NCBI GenBank assembly: GCA_964492845.1
Contig: CAZBMZ010000020.1
Coordinates: 1 to 64,000 of the forward strand
Direction: 5' to 3'
DNA: 64,000 bases
DNA from: JADJPF01 sp964492845
GTDB taxonomy: Bacteria; Acidobacteriota; Blastocatellia; Chloracidobacteriales; JADJPF01
Of the stretch, positions 42,880 to 52,406 are shown one piece after another (the stretch's first letter is position 1; every line of letters begins with the position of its first letter). The notes under the pieces were generated by a model. That model was not told the DNA's origin and ran no database searches. It worked only from the letters and a program-made list of their open reading frames with translations. The position numbers and the translations under genes were made by a program.

Positions 42880-43335
42880 TTATCCTAACAAATGGGTATT
42901 TAGCTTATTTTGAAATAATTGGGAAGCTTCTGATGTTTTTTTGTTAGGATCATATCCGCGAGACTCCCACCATTGTTCAAGGGTAGTGGGAACTAACTTT
43001 ATATCTTTAGGGCCTTGAAATGCTATAGGTTTAGAATCAGGCCAAATGATTTTCCAAGCATATTCAATAATTTCTCTAACTTGTTGTTCTTCATAAGAAT
43101 AAACAGGGCCTGCCATCCAAACACATTTATAATCTGGATTAGCTAAAATATATTCAAACCCTAGTTTGAGTGCATCAAGATCACCATGCCTAGCAGCATG
43201 ATTTTTCATATTTTGTATAAAAGAATAATATTCAGACAGATCTTCTACATCTTCTGGGGAAAAATCATCGGGGTTTTTCCCCCCTGTTGTAACATTCATT
43301 AAGTAAAAATTAATCATTGCCTCACTTATTTCCAT
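42880..43335 (-). CDS. candidate immunity protein of the toxin locus
   Basis: A 151-residue acidic soluble protein with no recognised domain. Helices near the start (INFYLMNVTTGGKNPDDFSP) and a Trp-rich centre (CVWMAGPVYSYEEQQVREII, then WKIIWPDSKP) are visible. It starts 40 bases after the toxin coding sequence on the same strand, the usual place of an immunity gene. Its acidic nature would suit binding a basic RNase. I infer the function from position only. If the toxin is inactive, as its amber codon suggests, this gene may still protect against the same toxin from relatives. Confidence 0.55.
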   Translation of the reverse strand: MEISEAMINFYLMNVTTGGKNPDDFSPEDVEDLSEYYSFIQNMKNHAARHGDLDALKLGFEYILANPDYKCVWMAGPVYSYEEQQVREIIEYAWKIIWPDSKPIAFQGPKDIKLVPTTLEQWWESRGYDPNKKTSEASQLFQNKLNTHLLG

Positions 43336-43374
43336 AATCTTTTCTCCTAAATTTTTAGCTGTTCAAGATAAACT

Positions 43375-45087
43375 TTATTTAATAGTTTTATTTATTACTA
43401 TATTAGCTGGGGCTGAATAAGTTTTGGTTACATTGTCCCAAGTGGATACGTTTGGATAATGTTGTACAACATCCCATTTCTGGTTTTTTTGATTCCAAAC
43501 TATTTTAGTATATGTTCTTGAAATTCCTTCTACAGCTTCAATTTTATCGTAAACAGATACTTTTTTTCCTGTAGAAGGATCGATAACCTTATTTTTAGAA
43601 GCGGTATTTCCTACAAAGCCATCATCTATTGGTCTACTGTGTTCAATTATTGCACCAGCTTCACCACTATGCCCTGGAGGGGGAGGTTTTGACAAATCTA
43701 TTCCATGGTTTTTTGCAATAGCTTCTACTGAATCATTACGGGTTTCTACCTAATCTTTATAGGTGTTAAAACGTGTTGATCCAGGAGGAGCATTTTGTAT
43801 TTTTCCACTGCTATTAGGTGTGATGCCTTTGGTTAATCGTTCTTGCAATACTTGATCTGTTACTTCTGGGCCGTGTCTATCGATGCTATGGCCTGCGTCA
43901 AGTTTTTCTAATTTGTCGGCTTCTGTTTTTGCTGCTAACTCTGTTGGATCTGTAGTATTAGTTGGTTTGGTGGGATCAACTTCTTTTGGTAGCTGGCTAA
44001 CGCCACTAGTTGAGTTAGCTGCTTGATTAAATAAATTAGTTGAACTAGCTATGTTATTGGGACTAGCAGATTTGGTAATAGGAATGCTAGAAATGGCTGG
44101 CCCGCTAGCAGTTGCAGGTTGTAGGGTAGGAGGGCCACCTAAATCAAAGTCATCAAGTTTGTTTGCTACTTTATTAATTGCTTCGCTAGCAGGTTTAGCT
44201 ACTGCTAAGGCTGAAGTGGAAGAACTAACAAAACGCAGACTTCTTTCCAAAGGTGATAATTGTTGGCCGCTACGATAATCTTTTCCACTAACTAGTTCTA
44301 CCCCGTGTGCAGCACCAGTTAAACCAGTTATTGCTGTACCAACAACTGGGGCATTACCTGTTAATATACCAGCCGCAACGGTTGTTCCTAGCTCTACAAC
44401 ATCTTTTTTATCTTTCCAATATTCTCCTTTTACTTCTAATTTTGGTATTTCTGGAAGGTCTGCAAGTTTGGTAGCTTCATTAACAGTATTAACTAAGCCG
44501 TTTATTTGCAATTTATAGAAACCAGCAAAAGCATTATCTGTATAAGCTTTACTATCTTCTAAGGTTTGTTTAGCAAGAATAGAATCTTGCTGACGTTGAG
44601 CTAGAATTTGTTCTTTTCCAGCAGAAAATACTTTTAGATCATAATCACTTACTTTAACAGATATTTTGCTACCACCATTTTTATTTTGTTCTGCTTTTAG
44701 TTCTGTCAAACTGCTGTTTAGACCAATTTTATTATTAGTAATAGAACTATAACTTTGTTGAAATTTGTTTATTTCTGCTTCTGTAGTATTAGGCAATCCT
44801 ACTTCACGAAAACCAGCTTTAAGAAAAGCTTGTTCATAGGTTGTAAAATTAGTTTTTTCACTATTAACAGGGATATCAACATTAAGGGTTTTGTCTTTTG
44901 TTTTAGAGACAGTATTATCTATCTTACTTAATTGTTCTGCGAAGGGGGAAGATGTTGTATTATCAGTGGAATTAGTTTGTTCTTGAGGGTTGTTTGTACC
45001 AGTAGATTTAGTAGAGTTATTTTCTTGAGAAGATGTTGTTGGAAACTCAAAATCATTTGTTTTGTTAGATGATATATTTAATGACAT
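43375..45087 (-). pseudogene. polymorphic toxin with RNase A-like C-terminal domain, interrupted by an amber codon
   Basis: One reading frame of 571 codons with a TAG at 43750-43752, splitting it into 445 residues and a 124-residue remainder in the same frame. The N-terminus is Ser/Asn/Thr-rich. A helical middle follows, then a pretoxin-type segment (VSGKDYRSGQQLSPLERSLR) and a linker. The last part begins LDAGHSIDRHGPEVTDQVLQ and GSTRFNTYKD, the start of the bacterial RNase A-like (CdiA-CT) domain. Beyond the stop it continues VETRNDSVEAIAKNHG and KIVWNQKNQKWDVVQHYPN. A one-base TGG-to-TAG change would explain it. No secretion domain such as VgrG or two-partner exporter was seen. Truncation removes half of the toxin domain. 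Confidence 0.8.
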
Positions 45088-45254
45088 TCTATTATCCTTT
45101 GGATTTATGGATTTTCTTTGCTAGATAATAAAACTTATGCCAAAGTAGAAGCTATTTTTCTAAATCTATCATTTGCTATATGTTAGAGCTAATATATAAA
45201 TTGGGTCATATATATTTTTACAACAATTATGTCACAAGTGGCATTTATAAGGAC

Positions 45255-45290
45255 TGTCAAAAATGGCATTGTCGCCAAAAATGGCAGTTA
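45255..45290. repeat. GTCAAAAATGGCA inverted-sequence cluster
   Basis: The motif pair GTCAAAAATGGCA, eight bases, AAAAATGGC. The reverse complement of the same pair occurs at 35674-35705. It lies in the 261-bp gap between the toxin gene (minus) and the frameshifted gene (plus). Nothing else was recognised in that gap. Confidence 0.5.
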
Positions 45291-45348
45291 GTAGAAAACT
45301 CTAAAGTGCGAATATAAAGCAAAATCAGTATGCACAGGAGTAATAGAA

Positions 45349-46106
45349 ATGAATAAAGAGCAAAAACTTATGTTACAGAAATTACAAATTCCTGCTGGGT
45401 GGCAAATTACAAAAAATATTTTTTTTGATGTTGAACCAATAGTTGATGAAATAGAAGGTTTACCAAAAGATAAAAATAATGGCCCATATTTGAGGCAGAA
45501 TTAATATTTGCTCAACATGAAAAATCCAAATGGGTTCTTGATATGGGTTGGATACCGGAAGACGATCCTGAAGGGGGATTTCAATTAGATATAATTAAAG
45601 GAAGTTTTCGGGATCACGATCCAATAATAATTTGCCAAACTAAGAATAAAGATGAAATAGTAGAGGCAATAAATAAAACGATGTTGAAAATTAGCCAAGA
45701 GAATAGAGATATTGAAGAAAAATCTTTACATTTAAGAGGTTTAATTATTCATGGGGGATGGACAGTTACGCACAACAGTTTTTTTAATGTCGAATTGCTT
45801 ACAGAATTGGAAAAGCTAACTTTTTTCAATCAAAATATTGGAGATAAAGAAAATACCATTTTAAGGTTAGAAACCTGGCCTTCTGTAGAGAGAATAATAA
45901 CTGTGAATTATCAAATAACGCCAGAAAAGGAAATTTACTATATTGCTAAAACTTTTGATATAAATCTTCCTAACCAAATTTTGTTTCAACTTGAAACTAA
46001 AAATGTTGAGGAAGTCCCAAATATCGTAGAAAAAGTTTGTTTATGGAAAGAACTTAAGAAAAAAAATAAAAATAATAAACCACAATTTCAAGGTATCAAA
46101 GTTTAG
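45349..46106 (+). pseudogene. unknown gene broken by a one-base frameshift
   Basis: The ATG at 45349 has AGGAG eight bases upstream and reads MNKEQKLMLQKLQIPAGWQI before a stop at 45502-45504. From about 45489 the next frame is open without a start codon and continues FEAELIFAQHEKSKWVLDMG to the stop at 46106. One missing T in the short T-run at 45489-45491 would restore a protein of about 252 residues. The composition is acidic, with WIPEDDPEGGFQLDIIKG and GLIIHGGWTVTHNS. No family is recognised. Position beside a toxin locus makes an orphan immunity gene possible. A sequencing error cannot be excluded. The intact part alone could start at the ATG at 45543. Confidence 0.7.
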
Positions 46107-46161
46107 GAAAATAACTTATTAAAAATTGTTTTAGGGTAAATAAAAATTTTGCTAAAAACTA

Positions 46162-46201
46162 AAAAATAGCCAGGTAATTAATTTATTGCCTGGCTATTTT
46201 T
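46162..46201. terminator. bidirectional terminator hairpin
   Basis: AAAAATAGCCAGG pairs perfectly with CCTGGCTATTTTT around a 14-base loop, with A- and T-runs on each side. It lies between the frameshifted gene and the convergent uvrB. Confidence 0.85.
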
Positions 46202-46237
46202 GTTTGCTAAAAAATAATTTTTGAAACACCTCGGAAT

Positions 46238-48226
46238 TTATTGATACTGTAAAGCTCTCTCACGTAAATACTTAAGACGATCTCTAAGTTCTGCGGCGCG
46301 TTCAAATTCTAATTTTTTAGCTGCTTCACGCATTTGAAATTCTATCTTTTTAATGCTTTCTGCTAAGTTTTCTTTTGTGTATTCCTCAAATTGTCCTAAG
46401 TCTAAAGGCACCTTAAAATAATCTGCTTCATAGGCTGTAACTAATGTAGCTTCAATAGGTTTAACAATTGTTTGTGGAGTAATACCATTTTCTTGATTAA
46501 ATTTTTCTTGGATTGAACGACGACGGGCAGTTTCTTCTATTGCATAACGCATGGATTCAGTGATTTTGTCAGCATAAAGTATAGCTTTTCCATTAACATT
46601 TCTAGCTGCTCGTCCTATGGTTTGGATTAGCGAAGACTGGCTACGCAAAAATCCTTCTTTATCTGCATCTAAAATAGCTACTAAGGAGACTTCTGGTAGG
46701 TCTAAACCTTCACGAAGTAGATTGATACCAATTAAAACGTCAAAGTCTGCTCGGCGAAGGTCGCGCAAGATTTTGATGCGTTCTAATGTGTCAATTTCTG
46801 AATGTAGATAGCGGACACGGATTCCTATATCAGCATAGTATTCACAAAGATTTTCTGACATTTTTTTAGTTAAAGTTGTTACTAAAACCCGTTCATTTCT
46901 AGCAGTACAAATGCGGATTTCTTCTAGCAAATCGTCAATTTGTCCTTTTACAGGACGAATAAAGACTTCAGGGTCAAGAAGTCCTGTAGGGCGAATAAGC
47001 TGTTCAACAATTTCACCTTCGGTTTTAGTAAGTTCATAATTGCCAGGTGTAGCAGAAACAAAAATACATTGTGGAACAATTTCTTCCCATTCAGCAAATT
47101 TTAATGGGCGGTTATCAAGTGCTGAAGGCAGGCGAAACCCATAATCAACAAGGGTTTGTTTACGGGAGCGATCCCCGTTGTACATACCGCGAACTTGTGG
47201 AACGGTTTGATGGCTTTCATCAACAATAATTAGTGCATCAGAAGGCAGATAATCAAAAAGCGTTGGTGGATGGTCGCCCGGTTTACGTCCTGTTAAATGA
47301 CGGGAGTAATTTTCAATTCCTCGACAAAAACCTAGCTCTTTAATCATTTCTAAATCATAAATAGTGCGCTCGTGCAGACGATGAGCTTCTAAAAGTTTAT
47401 TTTGCTCAATAAGCTGGGGTTCCCATTCTTCAAGTTCTGTTTTAATCGTGGTAACGGCTCTTTTAATAATATGTTTAGGCATTACAAAATGTGAACGAGG
47501 ATAAATTGGCATTCGTCCATTATGTTTATTTAATACTTCGCCTAGCAATGGGTCAATAATGGAGATAGCATCTATTTCATCTCCCCAAAATTCAATCCTG
47601 ATAGCCTGATCTTGATAGCTTGGATAAACTTCTACAATATCGCCACGAACCCTAAATTTACCTCTTTCAAAAGCAATGTCATTGCGTTCATATTGAAGTT
47701 CTACTAAGCGTTTAAGCAGTTCTGTCCGGGTAATTTGCTGTCCTGGTTCAATAAGTAGCAACATATCAAAATAAGATTGAGGGTCACCAATACCATAAAT
47801 ACACGACACAGAAGCTACAATAATACAATCGCGTCTTTCAAATAATGAGCGTGTAGCGGAAAGGCGCAACCTATCGATTTCATCATTTATAGTTGCTTCT
47901 TTTTCTATGTAAGTATCTGTTGAAGGCATATAAGCTTCTGGTTGGTAGTAATCATAATAGCTAACAAAATATTCCACTGCATTTTTAGGAAAAAAGTTCT
48001 TAAATTCTTGAAAAAGCTGTGCTGCTAGGGTTTTATTATGAGCCATCACTAAAACAGGGCGTTGAAAGTATTCAATAACTGAAGCTACAGTATAAGTTTT
48101 TCCAGAACCAGTTATACCAAGTAGGACTTGATATTTTTCTCCTGATTTTAGACCTTCAACTAATTGTTTAATTGCTGTTGGTTGGTCACCACGAGGTGTA
48201 TAGTCAGATACAAGCTCAAAACGCAT
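46238..48226 (-). CDS. uvrB: excinuclease ABC subunit B
   Basis: The 662-residue damage-recognition helicase of nucleotide excision repair, which loads on DNA with UvrA and recruits UvrC. Landmarks run in order: GDQPTAIKQLVEGL at the start; Walker A GITGSGKTYTVASV; the YYDYYQPEAYMPSTDTYIEK hairpin region; DEAD-type LIIVDESHQT; IQTIGRAARNVNGKAI (motif VI); and a C-terminal UVR domain (KKLEFERAAELRDRLKYL) that binds UvrC. Length and motifs are standard. The start at 48226 (MRFELVSDYTPRGDQP) is preferred, having AGGA about eight bases upstream; a longer frame to 48289 adds an unlikely hydrophobic lead. It is divergent from the receptor gene. Confidence 0.97.
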   Translation of the reverse strand: MRFELVSDYTPRGDQPTAIKQLVEGLKSGEKYQVLLGITGSGKTYTVASVIEYFQRPVLVMAHNKTLAAQLFQEFKNFFPKNAVEYFVSYYDYYQPEAYMPSTDTYIEKEATINDEIDRLRLSATRSLFERRDCIIVASVSCIYGIGDPQSYFDMLLLIEPGQQITRTELLKRLVELQYERNDIAFERGKFRVRGDIVEVYPSYQDQAIRIEFWGDEIDAISIIDPLLGEVLNKHNGRMPIYPRSHFVMPKHIIKRAVTTIKTELEEWEPQLIEQNKLLEAHRLHERTIYDLEMIKELGFCRGIENYSRHLTGRKPGDHPPTLFDYLPSDALIIVDESHQTVPQVRGMYNGDRSRKQTLVDYGFRLPSALDNRPLKFAEWEEIVPQCIFVSATPGNYELTKTEGEIVEQLIRPTGLLDPEVFIRPVKGQIDDLLEEIRICTARNERVLVTTLTKKMSENLCEYYADIGIRVRYLHSEIDTLERIKILRDLRRADFDVLIGINLLREGLDLPEVSLVAILDADKEGFLRSQSSLIQTIGRAARNVNGKAILYADKITESMRYAIEETARRRSIQEKFNQENGITPQTIVKPIEATLVTAYEADYFKVPLDLGQFEEYTKENLAESIKKIEFQMREAAKKLEFERAAELRDRLKYLRERALQYQ

Positions 48227-48360
48227 AATTTTTCCTATCAAAATAAGTAAATAACTAAAGTGAATTAAAAGAGAAATTATAGATTTCATTCTTTAGATGA
48301 GCAAATCTAAATGCAGATTTTTTGGATGTTGAAACAAAAAATTATTGTTTAAGATTTACA

Positions 48361-48388
48361 TTGCTAGTTGAAAGTTTTTTCCTATAAT
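48361..48388 (+). promoter_or_regulatory. possible sigma70-type promoter for the receptor gene
   Basis: TTGCTA (48361-48366), a 16-base spacer, then a consensus TATAAT (48383-48388), about 95 bases before the receptor start. The 256-bp divergent gap to uvrB holds no other element I recognise. Confidence 0.3.
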
Positions 48389-48482
48389 TACTTAAAAAGC
48401 CCTAGATTAATTCTTAAACCCTATAAAAGGTATTTGGTTTTAAGCAAATTTTTGATGTTTGGATAGTGGGAGGAGAAATTTA

Positions 48483-51400
48483 ATGAGAAAGAAATTGTTT
48501 TTAATATGCCTTTTACAAGGTTTAATTTTCATTAATTTATTTCTTGCTACATCTTATGTTTTTGCTCAATCGGCTGGTTCAACTACGGCTAACATAACAG
48601 GTGTACTAGTTGATCCAGATACAGCAGGGATTAGAGGGGCGACAATTACGGCTAAAAATGTTGCTACTAATTTGACTAGAGAAATTACATCAAATGAAAA
48701 TGGCTTTTTTACTTTAGCTCAACTTCCTCCAGGAGAGTATGAGATAACAGTTACTGCTAATGGGTTTAAGACTCAGATAATACACACCAATCTAGTGTTA
48801 GGGACTACTTCACGCTTGGACTTTATTTTAATGGTTGGCGGACAAGAAGAAATAATTGAAGTGGCTACTGTAAGCTTATTAGCAGAAGGAAAAACCGAAA
48901 GTAGCACCAATATTGACCAGCAAAGAATTGTAGCACTTCCACTTAATCGACGTAATTTTTTAGACCTTTCTTTAACTGCTGCTAGAGTGACAACAGACCG
49001 AGTTCCTTTGCAAGGTGCTTCGGCTACATCAGGGCTTTCTATCAATGGACAACCAGCGAGATTTAATAATATAACTATTGATGGGCTAGACAATAATGAT
49101 GCTTCTTCCGGGTCAGTGCGTTCAACATTTAGCCAGGATGCAATACAGGAGTTTCAAGTAGTTAGTGACAGCTACAGTGCCGAGTTTGGCCGGGCTTTAG
49201 GAGGTGTAATCAATATTGTTACTAAAGCAGGAACAAATGATTTACATGGTGGTTTATTTGGACTTATTCGCAATGATGAAACTAGCGGCAAAGATACATT
49301 TTCACCAGTAGAGCCAAATTATGAGCAATATCAATTTGGTGCAACTCTTAGCGGCGCACTTAAAAAAGACAAGGCTTTTTATTTTACTTCTTTTGAACGC
49401 CTGTCAATTGCACAAAATATTATTGTTACAATTGGTGATAACACTGTGAAATCTGCTCGTAGCCAAGGTTTTATCTTAAATAATGGCCCGGTTGCTACTT
49501 CACTTGGAAACACTTCTTTTTTAGCTCGCACAGATTTTAGGCTTTCTAATAATGATACATTAAATATGCGCTATAACTTTGGAGGTAGCTATAATGGGGC
49601 TTTAGAGCCTTTTGGCGGTTTAGTAGGCGAAACAAACGGAGGAGTACAACGCTTAACAGATAACTCTATCGCGCTAAATAATACTTATGTTAATAGTGGG
49701 GCAAATTTTATTAATGAAACTAGATTTTTATTTAATCGCCGGGATCAAGATGTATTTGCCTTAGAAGACGGGCCACAGGTTCGTTTAGTTGCTCCTGAAG
49801 GTCGAGTTAGTTTTGGACGAGGGACGTTTTTGTCTCAAATAAGACTTTTTAAGACCTACCAAATTGTTAATAACGTTACACTTAATCGAGACAACAACAC
49901 AGTTAAATTTGGTATAGATTATGCTTATATTCAATCTCCAGAGCGCAAAACTACTTTACCAATTTTTGCAGGTGGATTTGCTTCTTTTACAGATATAGAT
50001 TTTCGTCCACAAACGGGTAATCCAGAATTGTTATTTTCTGCTGTGCAAGCTTTTGATCCAAACTTGCGAACACCAGCACAGAGAGCTTTTTTAACGTTTC
50101 TTTCAGCTTCAGCACCAATGCTTTTTCCTGGTTTTCCTGCTAATGTCCCATTAGCTGATATCGGGCTTCCAACAGGCTTTATACAAGGTTTTGGAGATCC
50201 AAGTGTTAGTTTGAATAATAGACTCTTAAGTTTATTTTTTCAGGATGACATCAAGCTAACAAGCAATCTTTTAGTTAAATTAGGTGTGCGTTATGACCGA
50301 ATAAGAACAGATGCTATTCCTAATAACAACGGTAATTTTAGCCCTAGAATAGCTTTTGCTTACAAAGCTAACAAACTAGCAGGTGTAAGGCTACGCGGTT
50401 CTTATGGGCTATTTTTTGGTGTTCCAATTGTCGGGACTGCTGCGGCAGTCGATTTAACCAATACTCGTAGATTTCAACTTCTTACCTTGCCATTTCCATT
50501 TTCAGCTTTAGCTTATGGGTTGCCTGGAAATCGTTTTCCAGAAATGGCTAATTTGCCTACCAATGTACCAAATATTCCCCAATTAGACCGAGTTTTTACT
50601 TTTAATAATAATGTTCGTAATAGCTACACTCAACAAGTAAGTTTTGGAATGGATAAACAGATTAAAGCTAATACAGTTATTGCAGTTAATTATGATTTTA
50701 TTCGGGGTCTAAAAATAGTTTCACAACGTAACATTAACCCTGTTGTGCGTCCTATTATTGGCGATCCGCTTGCAAGCTTGATTACAGGTAGAGTTGACCC
50801 AACTAAAGGAGAAATACTTCAATTTGAAAGCAGTTTTGATAGCTATTACCATGCAGCTACATTTTCAATTGTACAAAGATTTTCACCTAATTTTAGCCTC
50901 TTAGCTCATTATACTTTTTCTAAGGCCATAGATAATTTTATTGATATTCGTAGCGAGTTACAGGAAGCTGTTGATCCATTAAATCCATCAGGGGAAAAGG
51001 GTTTATCCGTTCAAGATGTTCGTAGCCGCTTTGTCCTCTCAGGTGTTTTTGATACTGGTACTAGAAAAAATAAACTTATTAGCAATATGCAATTAGCGAC
51101 AATTATTAATCTTAATTCGGGCCGTCCATATAATTTACTTGCAGGCGTAGATTTAAATCGTAATGGTGATAACCCTCCTGGAGATCGTCCTTTAATTGGA
51201 GGTGCAAGTATAGGGCGTAATGCTGGCATAACTCCAGGTTTTGCTAATATTGATTTAAGGCTTACTCGTAGCATATCTTTGCAGGAACGCTATAATTTTC
51301 AAGGGTTTGTAGAAGTCTTTAATTTATTTAATCGTGTTAATATTAGCGATTTTGACCGAATTTATTCACCTAATGCACAAGGTAATTTCTTTTTACCTCC

Positions 51401-51494
51401 ACAAGATAGCGGACGTTTTATTGTTCCTAAAGAGCGGTTTAGAGGGGCTTTTTCTCCTCGTCAAATACAATTTGGTTTTAGAGTTTCTTTTTAG
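48483..51494 (+). CDS. Oar-type TonB-dependent receptor
   Basis: A 1003-residue outer-membrane protein. A signal peptide (about 1-27, ending YVFAQ) precedes a carboxypeptidase-regulatory-like domain (about 30-115, with TITAKNVATNLTREITSNEN). A plug follows (about 120-250, with LNRRNFLDLSLTAARVT, SINGQPARFNNITIDGLDNN and EFQVVSDSYSAEFGRALGG). The rest is a 22-strand-type barrel ending RQIQFGFRVSF with the terminal Phe expected by the barrel assembly machinery. Such receptors are abundant in Acidobacteriota and import or bind unknown substrates with TonB energy. GGGAGGAG lies before the ATG at 48483, so this start is chosen over one 24 bases upstream. Confidence 0.93.
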   Translation: MRKKLFLICLLQGLIFINLFLATSYVFAQSAGSTTANITGVLVDPDTAGIRGATITAKNVATNLTREITSNENGFFTLAQLPPGEYEITVTANGFKTQIIHTNLVLGTTSRLDFILMVGGQEEIIEVATVSLLAEGKTESSTNIDQQRIVALPLNRRNFLDLSLTAARVTTDRVPLQGASATSGLSINGQPARFNNITIDGLDNNDASSGSVRSTFSQDAIQEFQVVSDSYSAEFGRALGGVINIVTKAGTNDLHGGLFGLIRNDETSGKDTFSPVEPNYEQYQFGATLSGALKKDKAFYFTSFERLSIAQNIIVTIGDNTVKSARSQGFILNNGPVATSLGNTSFLARTDFRLSNNDTLNMRYNFGGSYNGALEPFGGLVGETNGGVQRLTDNSIALNNTYVNSGANFINETRFLFNRRDQDVFALEDGPQVRLVAPEGRVSFGRGTFLSQIRLFKTYQIVNNVTLNRDNNTVKFGIDYAYIQSPERKTTLPIFAGGFASFTDIDFRPQTGNPELLFSAVQAFDPNLRTPAQRAFLTFLSASAPMLFPGFPANVPLADIGLPTGFIQGFGDPSVSLNNRLLSLFFQDDIKLTSNLLVKLGVRYDRIRTDAIPNNNGNFSPRIAFAYKANKLAGVRLRGSYGLFFGVPIVGTAAAVDLTNTRRFQLLTLPFPFSALAYGLPGNRFPEMANLPTNVPNIPQLDRVFTFNNNVRNSYTQQVSFGMDKQIKANTVIAVNYDFIRGLKIVSQRNINPVVRPIIGDPLASLITGRVDPTKGEILQFESSFDSYYHAATFSIVQRFSPNFSLLAHYTFSKAIDNFIDIRSELQEAVDPLNPSGEKGLSVQDVRSRFVLSGVFDTGTRKNKLISNMQLATIINLNSGRPYNLLAGVDLNRNGDNPPGDRPLIGGASIGRNAGITPGFANIDLRLTRSISLQERYNFQGFVEVFNLFNRVNISDFDRIYSPNAQGNFFLPPQDSGRFIVPKERFRGAFSPRQIQFGFRVSF

Positions 51495-51514
51495 TTTGGA
51501 GCTTAAGTATTTTA

Positions 51515-52402
51515 ATGACAGTAATTACTAATTTAGAAGCAGCAAAAACAATAGATTTAAGAAAAATCCTAGATAGACCAGAACCCCAGTCAATATTAAT
51601 GTGTCCACCTACTTATTTTGAAGTAAAAGATGTAAAAAATTCTTTTATGCAAGATAATTTAGGTAAAGTTAATATCGAGTCGGCTCGCCGACAATGGGAA
51701 GATTTACGAGATACATTTATAAAATTAGGTAAACAAGTTTTTATAATTGATGCTGTGCCAGAATTAGAAGATATGGTATTTTCTGCTAATCAAGTTTTAC
51801 CAGGTTTTAATAAAACACCTTATGTTTTGCTTTCTCATATGAGGCACACATCACGTAAAAAAGAAGTTCTATATTATCAAGACTGGTTTAAGAAAAAAGG
51901 TTATGAAATTTTAGAGCTAGATAGCCAAGATTTACTCTTTGAAGGACAAGGGGACGCAATTTGGCATCCAGCTAAACAGATGCTTTGGGGAGGTTATGGA
52001 CATCGAACAAGTTTAGCTGCCTACCAGGAAATAGCAGTAAAATTGTCTGTTCCTGTAATTGCTTTAGAATTACATACTAGTGATTTTTATCATTTAGATA
52101 CCTGTTTTTGTGTGCTAGATCCAAACACGGTTTTGATCTATAGTGAGGCTTTTACTAAGGAAGGATTAAAACTTATACATCATTTTTTCCCTAGAGTAAT
52201 GGAAGTTCCAGCAGAAGACGCTTACAAAACTTTTGCTTGTAATGCTTTATCCTTAAATTATAAACACGTAGTAATTCAACAGGGAGCAAAAGCAACAAAT
52301 GAAAAGCTTTATCATGCAGGTTTTGAAGTTGTAGAAGTAGACACTAGCGAGTTTATTAAATCTGGGGGAAGCGTTTTTTGCTTAAAAATGATGGTTTATT
52401 AA
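51515..52402 (+). CDS. amidinotransferase / dimethylarginine hydrolase-like enzyme
   Basis: A 295-residue member of the guanidino-group modifying superfamily, which includes arginine deiminases, DDAH and amidinotransferases. Visible elements are MCPPTYFEV near residue 28, FSANQVLPGF with substrate-contact Asn, FEGQGDAIWHPAKQMLWGGY with the Glu/Asp pair, HLDTCFCVL with the catalytic His, and the closing GGSVFCLKM with the nucleophilic Cys. The set is complete, so activity is likely. The exact substrate (arginine, methylated arginine, or ornithine-related) is not readable. It follows the receptor by 20 bases and precedes the kinase-FGE gene by four, so it may be co-transcribed. Confidence 0.8.
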   Translation: MTVITNLEAAKTIDLRKILDRPEPQSILMCPPTYFEVKDVKNSFMQDNLGKVNIESARRQWEDLRDTFIKLGKQVFIIDAVPELEDMVFSANQVLPGFNKTPYVLLSHMRHTSRKKEVLYYQDWFKKKGYEILELDSQDLLFEGQGDAIWHPAKQMLWGGYGHRTSLAAYQEIAVKLSVPVIALELHTSDFYHLDTCFCVLDPNTVLIYSEAFTKEGLKLIHHFFPRVMEVPAEDAYKTFACNALSLNYKHVVIQQGAKATNEKLYHAGFEVVEVDTSEFIKSGGSVFCLKMMVY

Positions 52403-52406
52403 ATTT

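Noticed and set aside
43375..43695. A separate 106-residue gene starting at TTG.
   Set aside because: It is in frame with, and continues, the toxin domain across a single amber codon; no binding site precedes the TTG.
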